This document shows, piece by piece, positions 37,709 to 49,204 of a DNA stretch of 64,000 bases. The stretch is from NCBI GenBank assembly GCA_037043015.1, contig CM073323.1, positions 7,316,001-7,380,000 on the forward strand, in the 5' to 3' direction. The notes below the pieces were generated by a model. It was given only the letters and a program-made list of their open reading frames with translations, did not search any database and was not told the DNA's origin. The stretch is from Bryum argenteum. Its lineage: Eukaryota; Streptophyta; Bryopsida; Bryales; Bryaceae. How positions within the stretch are numbered: the first letter of the stretch is position 1; each line of letters begins with the position of its first letter. A program made the translations under genes and the position numbers.

Positions 37709-40700
37709 ATGATGGAAAACGATACAATAGAAACTCATGTCGCAATCGGAGACATCCGAGGAGGTGACATCTCGTTCAATAGTTCAATAGGTTCACGATT
37801 ACTTCAGGCGGCACGAGCGAGACAACTACATGATGGATTAGATGAGATATGTATATCTCAACAAAATAGTAGGGTAGAATTGCTTAATGGTACGGGAGCG
37901 GTGGTGGGCATGGCGTTTATGGATAATGCATTCAAAAGTGGCATGGAATTGAACGGAATGAGATTGTTTCCCTCTGAGGTGGCAGTACGTGTCACTCATG
38001 TAGATGATGAATTACACTGGACCGGAGATGTAGTTGGAGAACGATTAGGATTGTCTAGAGGACTGACGATTCGTTGGGACCGCTCTTTGGTACATGTAGT
38101 GGCTCTGGATTCCAATATTCTACAAGCACGAGGTGAAGAGGGATCTCAAATGCCACATGTACCGATGATAACTCCGATGTTTGATTTCCATGAGGAGTTT
38201 CATATACCAAGCTCCAATGAGACATCACGAAGAAGTAGTCAAGCTTCAAATCCCGTACATGAAAATTCACCATTTTCCCAGCCTCCTGCTAACAACATCC
38301 GAGATCTACCACATGTAGATGGGCTGACATTTGTAAGACAAGCGCGCCGACGGTATTCCATGCAAAATCGGACAAGGCGAGTCGCAAGGGAGAGAAGACC
38401 AACATTGATGGTGCACAAGCAAAAGTAACATTGATAAGCGTGCAAGATGCAATAGCAAAAGGTGGATGCAAGAAAAACTGTTTAACAGATATTCCGGCAA
38501 GGTACATCTTGGACGTGCGGTATAATGCATGGGGATCAAAGTATTCAATCCGGAGTACATGGGTGAGGCAGATGTTGGTTTCGTTCTATACACAAACCGA
38601 TGGAAATCGTAGAGATAAGTTTGTGACAAAGTTGGACGGCAAAGAGGTTTGCAATGCATGCTCTGTTGTGCGGTCGATATTCACAACGGCGTTTCAAGGA
38701 CTTGAAAAAGACTGCTTGATATATGGTAGGGTGACAATGCTCACTCGCGTAATACCCTTTCAGATCCAGTTCGAGAGAGTATTAGAATGTCTGCCGCCGA
38801 GGCATGCTTTAAGTGCTTCGTGGATGAAGCCGGTTGTCCTCAACCCCACCGATCCATTCGACGCAAGAGTGACAACGAGGTTGTGCCGCTTATTCTTCTC
38901 CCCATGAACACAGTAAAATCTGATGTATTCAATTACGTGAACGAGGAGGTGAAGAGAATCTGCAACGGCGAAACCATATCCATGAGCTCATTTCGGAGGA
39001 TGTGGCGCCTAAGGTATCCCCATGTCCAAGTACCTCCATTCTCTAGGTTCTCAAAGTGTTATCATTGTTGGGAGTACAAATGTGCCATGGAAGGGACAAC
39101 CAATGCCGATGCCAAGATAAGGATCAAAGAGGTGTTCATGTTACATTTGCTCAATCAAATGGAGGAACGTAGACATTATTGGATATTCAAGAGGTCTTGT
39201 TATATCAACCCTGAGATGTACATGTGTATCATAGTAGATGGCATGGATCAGAATACAACCATGGTACCCCGAATACGCCAGACCGTGAAGAATATCGAGA
39301 ACCGGTTCGTGAAAACCCATCTATGCGGGGCGTTGGTGCATGGGATTGGATTGTACTGTGATGTGTGGTTCGGAGAGGCACCACAAGCCTTGGCTTGGTG
39401 GTTGGGGCTCATGGCCCCCATTGAGGAGGTCGTGGGTTCCATTCCCCATGCCGGCGTGGTGCTCACCACTATAGTCCACCCAACTATTGTGGGGGGTCCT
39501 TGGACCTTGTTGTATGGGTACCTCAAAGTCCTTTGGGGGGATACTATGTCAAGTATCCTCAAGGCACTAGTAACTAGGCTAGAAACTAGCGTAGTTATAG
39601 TGTCCACCCTCGAGAGGGGGAAGTAGTATTGTTCCAATTTCCCCTTGTCCGGTGGCCATCGGGATATTAGCATTACGAACGGACACTTCATTCACGCCGG
39701 CCCCTTAGAAAGGGACCGGAGTTTCTATCTATCTATCTGTGGTTCGGAGCTCACCACAAGCATGATAGCAACCAAGTCGTGAGCACATTATTACATGTGA
39801 TAGGGGACGTATTACGGAGGAAGGGATTCTTGCCACCAACATTACGCATCCAAGCGGACAACTGTACACGCGAGAACAAAAATATTTATATGTTCGCAAT
39901 GTGTGCAACTTTGGTTGGATTGGGATTTTTTTAGGAAGTGGAACTATCCTTCCTCATCGTGGGTCATACGCACGAAGATATCGATCAACGGTTTAGTTGT
40001 ATCTCAAACACCTTGAAGAGGTCAGACGTGAACTCTTTAAAGGAAATGTTTACTCTCATTGAACGGGGAACGTCCCCCACGGAGGCATTTGTAAGCGTAC
40101 GACTATTAGAGAATGTATGGGATTGGAAGAAGTTCGTAACTCCGCACCTATTGACAGGATCGGATTCATTGGTTGGCATTACATTTCCACACCACATGAG
40201 ATTCTATTCTAGCAATCGCGAGGGTGCTTGTAAGGTCAGGGTCCAACATAAGCACTATTGCAAGGATGCTTGGGGACCGGAGAGAGGGGATCAAACTTTG
40301 AGATCCATCCCAAATAGGGTCGAACGACCCGATTTTGCGACTGTATATGCAGCGGATGAGCGGGAGCTCAAGGCGTTAGACGATTTTATTGCGTACAAGG
40401 ATAGGTGTATTCAAAGATTCCAATACGTGGAAGTCAACCGTGATGCAAAACATGAGGCACAAAGGTTGAAACAATATTTAGCAGAGTTTCCAAAAAAGGA
40501 CCGCAACGCCGATCACGAGTCATCACAGTTTTGGCCATCCTATGAGTCCAACGCCCAACCTTCAGGATGCTCCTCTTCGATACCGAGAGAGAATATTATT
40601 GCTGAAACTCACGAGATAACCGTTGATGATCAGATTGTGAGCATGCTCCCGAGTGCAGAGGCTCGTGGATACTTTGGACCACGAAGGGAGAGACCATCAA

Positions 40701-41278
40701 ATCAAGCAGTGCATACTGCACGACGAACTAGTCGACATTGCGTCAACGAAGAAATCTCAGTACGAGACCAAGAAGGAGGTAGCAGCGATCCGTTTCCATC
40801 ATTTAATCCCGAGACGGACATCAATACTGGTCAATTTGTTGCACTAAGTGTTGTTCGAAAGGAGGTAGAAGCAGGCATACCCTTTTACCTAGGAAAGGTC
40901 ATTGAAGAGGGGAAAAACTCATGGAGGTTAAAGATTAAAGTATGTTGGTATTGCCCCGTTATGAGAGAAGGGGTCATTGAAGAACCGGGGTCCACGAGAC
41001 AACGCTATGCGAATTGCATGGAGTCCTTGTGGGAGCCATCTGGTGAGAGGCACAGTTGGGTACCAAAGGAGGCGTGTATCTTTTCATGGTTTAACGAACA
41101 ACCCGTATCGGAGAATGTTGTTCAACCGTCAGAGAAGCGCATAGTACACGGAGTGCAGGTAGAGAAGAGAGTTCGTATTCCTCAATCCACAAAGGCGCAC
41201 ATTCTGGAATATATAGCCATGCAAACAGAAGCTATTGACGACGAACGCTTACAGGCAGCCTTAAATACCAAGGAGTAG
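37709..41278 (+). mobile_element. Transposase-like (DUF7869-type) element, broken
   Basis: Open frames at 37709-38428, 38431-38907, 38787-39360 and 39938-41278 form one decayed coding region. The first has a plant-transposon accessory look (GRLGLSRGLTIRWDRSLV-like end). The core shows a cysteine-bearing block (FSKCYHCWEYKC), then IIVDGMDQ, then QADNCTRENKN, then VGHTHEDIDQRFS. These blocks, in this order, are what I recall of the DUF7869 family. The two aspartates and the glutamate could be an RNase-H-type DDE/DDD triad, which would make it a DNA-transposon transposase. The reading frame is interrupted by a SINE at 39389-39737 and by a few frame breaks. No terminal repeats found, so the superfamily is left open. 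Confidence 0.6.
39389..39737 (+). mobile_element. Complete tRNA-derived SINE
   Basis: About 349 bp. The head carries RNA polymerase III promoter boxes: A box TGGCTTGGTGGTTGGGGC (39391-39408) and B box GGTTCCATTCC (near 39434). The tail is a short TCTA repeat. A long target duplication flanks it: TGTGGTTCGGAG plus CACCACAAGC, at 39364-39388 and 39738-39761, with a one- to three-base difference in the middle. That is the mark of LINE-driven insertion. Other copies in the window: 3292-3394, 9159-9431 and a very diverged one near 56120-56290. Confidence 0.93.
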
Positions 41279-42852
41279 GTTATGATCATAGTACATTCAC
41301 CGTGGTTTGTATGGTAATTGATATGAAGTGTTCATGTATGAAGAAGTTAAATGTATCCAGTGAAGGTATAGTGGTAGACATAGAGTCAAAATTGATTACA
41401 AGGATTGGGGTAATACCAATATTTGTATCTACAAGTATACTTACAAATGTATTATTTTTATTATTTTCGGGGTACTATGTATGCTTACAAATGTAGCATG
41501 TTTATTATTTTCCGTGTATTATGTCTCCTGTTGCAAGTAGGACTTCACCAGATTATTAAGTGACAAATATTACAAATGATTGTTGAGGACATTGGGTAAA
41601 ACTATTTATTCTCTAACATGTATCATTGTACAAAAACTATATGGTTTTCAACTAATGGAATTTTTTACCAATGAACCTTATTTTTTTTTACCAAAGAACC
41701 CAATTTTTTATCAAAGTGGGTTTTGAAGTGCACATTGAAGAATACTTACATAAGTGCACTTTTATACATACAAGTGCACAATTGCTTAATTGAGTGTTAA
41801 TACTCTTCGAGAAAATGGAAGACACAGGATTCTTTTTAGCTTCTTCGTCGAGACGACGGGGACCTTACTAGTAGAGCAATACAAAAATGTAGTTATGTCA
41901 TATGTCATGTTGACAATGTGTATAGAATCAATTGAAATTTGACTCTTCGTTCAAGTTGACCTAAAACTAAGTCTTTATTTGTAAAAAAGCATAAGCTTTA
42001 GTAAATATAGCGTAAACTTGTGAACCTAAGGGCAAGATATTTATATTAATCATAAATATTGATTTGTGTATAAGACAAAGACTCATTATAGCACTATCAT
42101 CATTTGTGTCATTGTAATGTACTATTTAGATATAAGTGGACTTATGCAAGTAGAATGTATGGGAAATAATAATATGCTAGTGAACGTTTATGGTAGAACA
42201 ATATAACAAATAATCAGTAAGTTTCAATTACTGAAAATACAAATTGGTGGTGAATTTATTGTTTTACATTGGTAACTAGTGTAATTATATTAGTCTAAAG
42301 AGATCATTGAGTGGACAATCCTGAGTTGGTTTTACTGTGAACAAAAGTTGGTTGATCAATATTAGCCTTCCTTCTCTCAACAACATCTTCGATTCGGACA
42401 TGATTTCTATTACTAAGATCAGACTCCAAATTGAATCCATCTCAAAAAATTAATACCAAAAGTATTTGGATCAAAATTCTTTAACTACAAAGTTGTTAGT
42501 TTACATCTTAAGATCATTATCATGTAAACAAAATTCACCAATAACTATTTTTGGTTTCACATTATTGGCTTGCAATGGTAAAACATGCTTAATATCTGAA
42601 ACCTCATACCAAAAGGTGTCTTCACATACTGCATGCCATTTTTTCATACTCTACAAAGAGTATTACACATACTAGACTAGATTTGGAACCCAACCCAAGT
42701 GATTTTGTCCAAAACAAAGTTTGGAGGAAAAAGATATGGCTCTTCAAAGAATTTGCCCTTCATCAAAAACATAGAACAACGACATTGTGAACAAAAGTTC
42801 ATAAGAAAACGAATGTGACATGCAACAAACTATAAGTGATTCATCCCAACCA
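41279..42852. other. AT-rich gene-free DNA
   Basis: No gene seen. About 42670-42745 ('aacccaacccaagtgatttt' and following) is a fragment of the same repeat that is inserted whole at 48099-48709. Confidence 0.5.
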
Positions 42853-43145
42853 TTTATTATTTAAGACACATGGTTTGTTTTAAACAAGACATTTATTTAT
42901 TGATCTTAGGCGCCGCCGATCGGATTGAGGCGCATGAGGTGTCATTGGAAGGAGGTTATTTTTATAGAGTTGTGAAAACAATTGAAACGCAAAACGGGAC
43001 AACACATATTGAATTTCCAAGTAATTATGGCCCCCTATTCACCAAGAAGTTTTAAAAGTGACCTTATTTTAAATCTAGCAGAAAAACAAGAGAAACATGG
43101 ACAAAGTGTCTAAGTGGGCGCGGCAACGCCGCGGAGACATACTAG
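42853..43145 (+). mobile_element. Small non-autonomous Helitron, copy 1
   Basis: About 293 bp ending in a 3' hairpin (GCGGC AAC GCCGC, about 43120-43132) followed by about 10 bases and CTAG, with T as the next base. That is the usual Helitron 3' end and A-T insertion site. The 5' end TTTATTATTTAAG follows an A. The interior ('catgaggtgt', 'caagtaattatggccccc') matches the reversed copy at 50009-50290. No coding capacity. Confidence 0.8.
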
Positions 43146-43540
43146 TATCGATTGATAGCTAGTCGCTCACTCTCAAATAGAGTAAAACAAGAATTAAGTT
43201 CAATCTCCAAAGATCATTAAACCCCTAAAGCTCCTTGAGACCCGTAATGGATTTTTGTTGTTTCTCGTAGCCTAATGAAGGGTCTAAATTTATATTAATT
43301 TGCTGTGGGAGTTCCCTAAACTACAAAATGTGTGAGCAAAAAAACTTTAACACAAATTCTTGTTTTCAAGCCCAAACATAGGAACAATAAAAGTAAGACC
43401 CCAAGTGTTTTTTTAATTTTTTTTGTAAGAATATGTCTGTAAAAATACAATTATTCAACTTTTAAAAAAATCTAGGTTAAAATTTCCAATTGCAGCCCCC
43501 AAAACTTTTGAAATTCGGAATGCCCAAAAAACTTGGGAGA

Positions 43541-43808
43541 TTAACCCCTAAAGGTCCAAGAAAGCGGAAATCGCTTTTTGGAATTTCCGCAGGGAGAAAA
43601 TTCAGCCAACTTTGACCATTATAATCTCAAAATTGGAGAAAAATTAACGGTTCAAATTTGACATTCGAGAAAAGGGTCAAGTTAACTTCAAGATCCTACG
43701 GTTGGATCTTCTAATCAATGCTTTAAGTGAGTTTCTTTGCACCTAAAGTAGAAGAAGGTTCTTTTTGATAATTTAAACAATTTTGTATCAAGGACCTTTA
43801 GGGGTTAA
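43541..43808 (+). mobile_element. TTAA-flanked MITE
   Basis: 268 bp from TTAA to TTAA with ends CCCCTAAAGGTCC and complement. Close sister of 35967-36234. It is inserted in an older repeat whose other copies lie at about 10280-10840 and 53920-54480. Confidence 0.85.
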
Positions 43809-43876
43809 CTCTAGATGTTAGATTCAAATGGTAAACATCCAACGGTGGATTTTTGGAACAGAAGCTAAGGATATTC

Positions 43877-44085
43877 TTATGTACAAGACCCTAAGGTATG
43901 TACAAGACGTTAAGGTATGTACAAGACCTTAAGGTATGTACAAGACGTTAAGGTATGTACAAGACCTAAAGGTATGTACAAGACCTAAAGGTATGTACAA
44001 GACCTTAAGGTATGTACAAGACCTAAAGGTATGTACAAGACCTAAAGGTATGTACAAGACCTAAAGGTATGTACAAGACCTTACG
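43877..44085. repeat. 18-bp minisatellite, about 11 units
   Basis: About eleven head-to-tail units of the type AAGGTATGTACAAGACCT, varying mainly between CCTTA, CCTAA and CGTTA at the end. The flanks on both sides match the unexpanded repeat copy at about 10735-10830. Confidence 0.93.
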
Positions 44086-44657
44086 GTTGAAGGTTTTTAA
44101 AAGGAAAGAATATTGGTTAACACCCTTGAGAGTGCATAGAGGTGAAAATTGCGGTTTTCACGTTTGAAGCTCTCAAAAACACGAAATGAGTTTGAGGAGT
44201 CAAAAAAAGATCTCGTTCTTGGAAGTTCTTGAAGGAAAAATATTCAATCGACTTTGATCATTATGATCTCACAAATGAAGAAAAACTAAAATATTTTTTA
44301 ATTTTAATATGTCAAGTAGAATGTCAAGTAACTTCAAGATCCTAGAATTGGATCTTCCGAGAATGTTCAAATGAACTTTTTCAAAGCATGAAGTAGAAGA
44401 TCGTCATTCTTGCATCAATAAGTGTTTCGGATTAAATACTAGAAGAGTTTGTCTTCAATAGTCAAATTTACTGTAAAAACTCCAAACTCTTCAAAGTCAA
44501 TTTATTCAGCCATAATTATTAACTCCTGTTCTGTAGACTTTTGGTTGGAGAGTACCGGATGCCCCATTAAATTACAGTACTCAGTAACTTTTAAAACTTT
44601 GGAGTAGATGTTCCAACTTCAACGTAATCTCCAATTCTCCATGAGTAGAGTGATTTA

Positions 44658-45065
44658 GAGCATTCTCAATCTATACGTTACATTGCCCCGTAGACGAATC
44701 TTTTGTCCGGCAACAACAACTCTTAGCTCCAACCGTCGATACAAAGCAATTGCACTCTTCCCCCCACGCCACTTCCCCTCTTCTTGCCGATGTATTTGTT
44801 TTCTTTCTTAGAGCCTTGAAGATCGACGGTATAGTAGGTCAGTTACGGATATGACTAGAAATACAAAGTATAGACTAGCGCACCTACCGCATTCTGTTGA
44901 GTTCTAAAAAGACTGCAACATCCGCATCACCGTGGAACAGTCATTTGTGCCACCTAAGTTAGGTCAGGTTTTATGGTAATGACCCTGCCATATATAGGGA
45001 ATTTTTTTATTCCCCTCCAAGTGCAAGTAAAGGGGTACTTTGTCGTTTCAAGATTGAGGATGCCC
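44658..45065. mobile_element. Harbinger-like MITE, 408 bp
   Basis: Terminal repeats GAGCATTCTCAATCT and, in complement, GGGCATCCTCAATCT, flanked by TTA on both sides. Non-coding interior. Related by ends and duplication to the elements at 16237 and 45129. Confidence 0.8.
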
Positions 45066-45128
45066 TTAGAAAGACGCTCAGCTTCACACAATCATGAAGT
45101 TACCGAGAGTGAGTGAATCTTAGTCTTA

Positions 45129-45647
45129 GGGCATCCTCAATGGACACGGAATACACTCCCTCTGAACCAAATTCTATCTTTTGACTGATTTAAAATTAGA
45201 AATTAAAATTACTCTCATTAGAAGCGCATGTAAATAAACGTGAGATATTTCTCAAGGAAAAAAATTGTGAAATTGGGACGTAGGTGAAATCCCTTATTGA
45301 AAACATCACATTTTCAAAATTTAGAGGGAGTGCACCAAATCTTGCTTAAAAATGGGAAGATCCTCACACGCTCCCTCTAAATTTTAGAAATATAGAGGGA
45401 ATAAGGGCGGGGAGTCACCTACTTTTTAAGCAAGATTTGGTGCACTCTCTCTAAATTTTTGAAAATGTGATGTTTTCAATGAGGGATTTCACCTAAGTCC
45501 CAATTTCACAATTTTTTTCCTTGAGAAATATCTCACGTTCATTTACATGTGCTTCTAATGATATTAATTTTAATTTCTAATTTTAAATCAGTCAAAAGAT
45601 AGAATTTGGTTTAGAGGGAGCTTATTCAGTGTCCATTGAGGATGCTC
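45129..45647. mobile_element. Fold-back MITE, 519 bp
   Basis: Ends GGGCATCCTCAATGGACAC and, in complement, GAGCATCCTCAATGGACAC, flanked by TTA. Nearly the whole element is one long inverted repeat: arms of about 235 bp around a loop of roughly 40 bp near 45365-45410. Arm landmarks include 'tgaaaacatcacattttcaa' and 'ttgactgatttaaaatta', both present in complement in the right arm. Confidence 0.9.
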
Positions 45648-46009
45648 TTATCTAACTCAAGATATTACCATTAAGTCAAGCACTGAGAGAGCCGGTATTT
45701 ACGACTTCAAGTTTTTTTTGTTGATTGCTAACTTGACAAGGTTGTTTCTTGTATGAATTCCTTGTTTTCTGATTATTGAGTATTTTTCAGGTGACCGAAG
45801 TTTAATTCCTCAGTTTGGAAGCTGCCAAGTTAAGCTTATCAATAGAGTAAAACAAAAAAAACGGGCATTCTCTTCTTACGAATGGATTTTTATAAAGCCA
45901 TGGTGGATGATCAGCCAAATTCATAAGTGAAGTAGAAAATAACACTAGAATACAAACTAGAAACAAGGAGTGTAACATGGTAGTTTTGAATGGATAGTTC
46001 ACACTTTTC

Positions 46010-46277
46010 TTAACCCTTAAAAAATCTTGATATAAAATTGTCTAAATTATCAAGAATGACCTTCTTCTACTTCAAGCCCAAACAATTGCAATCTAAGCAT
46101 TACTTAGAAGATTCAACTGTAGGGTCTTCAAGTTAACTTGGTCATTTATTGATATGTCAAATTTGAACCATTAATTTTTCTGCATTTGTGAGATTAGAAT
46201 GGTCAAAGTTGGCTAAACTTTTTCCCGGCAGGAACCTCAAAAAGCCATTCCGGCTTTCTTGGATCTTTAGGGGTTAA
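46010..46277 (-). mobile_element. TTAA-flanked MITE, inverted copy
   Basis: 268 bp between TTAA words. Right end GGATCTTTAGGGGTTAA. The interior matches the complement of 35967-36234 and 43541-43808, for example 'gaccttcttctacttcaa' and 'gtcaaagttggct'. Confidence 0.8.
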
Positions 46278-46937
46278 CTGATGAACAAAATAAGTTGATA
46301 TGGTCCACCAACATGGAGTTTTAAGATTGGTATAGGAATCATTATTTTTCTGTTTATTTTATTTTTAGTTTTATTACCCAATTGGGAATGCTAAATTGTA
46401 TCATACAATCATATCACATTGCAACAAAGAATATTTGTCTTCAAATCTTTGTGTAATATATCTCCAATCAAATTCTCAAATTGTCAATTGAATCTAAATA
46501 TTCTCAAACAATACAACACTAACCTAAAATCACACGTACAAGTTACATAAATTTTCTACTCTATCTCACGGAGGGTGAAAGATTTTCCTACCGTACTTAT
46601 GTGCACAAGCATTCCAAAATGGAAAGAGATGCGCAGGTAGACTTTTGTACATGTAACAATGAGAACAATGTATTAGAGGCCACCTATTGCATCAAAAACT
46701 CTAAGATAAGAATGAAGGACATACATGTTCATCTATTTGCTTGCATGGACAGTTAGGAACCATGCCTAGTACCATTGTTGATTGGGACACAGAACCGTGC
46801 AACTATCTTGATAAGAATTACAAACAACATGATGTTTGTATTATTATTATCCGCAATGGGATCCGTTACTTTTGGATCAAGAGATAATAGATAAAATTCA
46901 ACTCATGTCTTGGAACCAACCACTCATGAGTTCCAAT

Positions 46938-47207
46938 TTAACCCCTAAAATTTCCTTGTTGCAAAACGGTTTAAGTCACAAAATTTGACCTTCCTCTAGA
47001 TTAAGTTCAAAAAATCTCAATCTAAGCATTATTTCAAATATTCAACCGTAAGATCTCAGAGTTCACTTGACATTCTTCTCACATATCAAATTCGAACCGT
47101 TCATTCTTCCTCAGTTGTGAGATTATAATGATCAAAGTTGGCTGAGTTTTTCTCCTGCGGGAACCTCCAAAACCGGTTTTGGGTTTTAAGAAAAGTTAGG
47201 GGGTAAG
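46938..47207 (-). mobile_element. TTAA-flanked MITE, diverged inverted copy
   Basis: About 270 bp beginning TTAACCCCTAAAATTTCC and ending near AGTTAGGGGGTAA. The interior matches the family, for example 'gatcaaagttggctgag', but it is more diverged than its neighbours. The region 47208-48044 beyond it holds no gene I can support. Confidence 0.7.
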
Positions 47208-48044
47208 ACCCACATCTCCACTCTTACCAAAAAAAAATTGGCTCTAAAATTTTACAACATGTGGGTGTGGAATAGACGGGTGCTTCTACCATAATCCACA
47301 TGTTTTAGGGGCGGCTTGGCTTTCTTATCTTGAACGGCACCGCTCAAAAGTTGAAGAACAAATTCCATGTACTATCATGCCACAAGAGCCCGACACATGT
47401 GCTTGGGACAACAGCAATTTCTATGAGCACCCACAGCACAACTCCCGAGTTCGCCCAAACTAAGGGTGTTGACACCTGGACATTTGAAGTGGTTTACCCA
47501 ATGAGGCATCGCCATGTGGCAATAGACCTTTCCCATGAGTAACATAACTTAAGTCTTTTGGTATGTGAAAATGTCATGTTAGTCCCGAGACGAGATGATT
47601 TTCAGGGGTGTGTGCTTCGAGGAGCAAAAGAAAACACCCGTCCCCGGAGAAAATATCCACCCGGAGGCGACCATGTTTCTAGATGGTGCCATGTCACCCC
47701 CGGAAGTTACCCCCGGGGCTCCGGCCTTTTGGTGGCCGTTAGTTCCGTCTGATCTTCTTCCATGAGGCGGCTTTCGGTTCTTTACGGACTTGGAAGTTGT
47801 TCAGTGCAGAAGGGCCGGGAAGCTGCTGACAAACAGACGACGGAGTAGTAGTACATATCATATTGATTGTTGATTGGATGGAATCTGTTAATGTCCCCCT
47901 CGGCTGACGAATATGCAACGGCCATGTTGGCATATTAACCACCCTTGTTGTGGCGGGCTATGTACGTGGACATACCTATGAGATACATAAATGAGTGATG
48001 TTTCTTTATTTTGAAAGAATATGGTTCGTTAAAATACGAGAGGA

Positions 48045-49204
48045 GTCCGTTTGATATAAAGGGTCGATGTAGCATGAAGATTGACCATGGCCTTTTAACC
48101 CCTAAATGGTTTGACTCATTTGTAGTAAAATGAACACATCCTCAAAAGCATTGTCATAGGTGGAGGTAAAAGTGTGTTATCCAAATCTCAACCGTACAAT
48201 CTTGTCGTAGACATATTGAACATCATGTGGGTCAAATTTTGAGTCATGAGGCTTCATAGATTGCGAGATCATAATGTATTAATACTCAAAAATGATCACA
48301 TAATTTCATCATTTTCACTTTAAAGTGAAAATGCTACCATTAGACTTATTGCAATGAAAAAGTCACCAATTAGAATGTTGTTCACCTTCATCTCAGTAGC
48401 ATCCTTGAACAAAAAAAAACCATGAGAAAAATTTCTTTGTGCAAATTATGGCCCTGCAATGGTGAAAACTGCCCTAAATTTTACAAAGGAAAAAATGTCT
48501 AAAACTAGGCTGCTGTCACTGAAATGCATGCCATTAATTCATACTTCATTGTATGGGTCTGAGATTTTCATTACATAAACTAGACTTGATTTGGGACCCA
48601 ACCCAAGTGATTTCGTCCAAAACGGAGTCCGGATGAAGAAGTTATGGCTCTCCAAAGTTGGTGTCATCCAAAATGTCGTTTTTCGACATTCGGCCCGCTT
48701 AAGGGTTAAAATTTGTGATTGGAGAGTAATGTGCTCTCGGTCCCGTTTGGTTTTACAGTACCTTGCAAAAAAGGAGAGTGAACACTAATTTTGAGGTCGG
48801 CTAAGTGTGCTGAATTTTGCATGGTGGATAATGTTTTCATGGTGGATAATGTTTTCATGGTGGATGATGTTTTCATGGTCTCCTTGATTATAGTTGAGTC
48901 GAAGCATTTGTTGCAACTCATCTACAATCAAGGAGACCATAAGGCTTCACAAACATCGATTGGCTAGTGTTTAATTAGATAAAATTGGATGGAGGAAAAA
49001 GAGGAGGGTAAGAGAGAGAATGATGAGGATTTACATTAGAAAATTGAGCTAGAACTTGTCCTGGTCTAAATTCACTTTACACTACAAGAGTGACCAAGCC
49101 ACTCTAGAAATCTATTTTTGATTTATCATGGTCACGGCTCTTGACCATGAAAATGATTTTAATTTTCTGGATCATGGCTCTTGGTTCATAGTGTAAAGGG
49201 ACCT
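48045..49204 (-). mobile_element. 530-bp hairpin-rich MITE, copy B, split by insertion
   Basis: Reversed copy of 4114-4643. A short left part (about 48045-48098) and the rest (48710-49204) together cover the element. The internal 'catggtctccttgatt' inverted repeat is kept (about 48868-48941), with both arms changed relative to copy A but still able to pair. A 28-bp unit is triplicated at about 48820-48880. Confidence 0.8.
48099..48709. mobile_element. TTAA-flanked element nested inside MITE copy B
   Basis: About 610 bp with ends CCCCTAAA and, in complement, CCCTTAA. TTAA lies on both sides (48095-48098 and 48706-48709). Removing it leaves a sequence that lines up base for base with copy A. 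Another fragment of the same element is at about 42670-42745. Confidence 0.8.

Noticed and set aside
38700-38770. Possible very short intron to join two frames of the transposase-like gene
   Set aside because: The gap would be under 50 bases and the donor is weak; decay of the element is the simpler reading.
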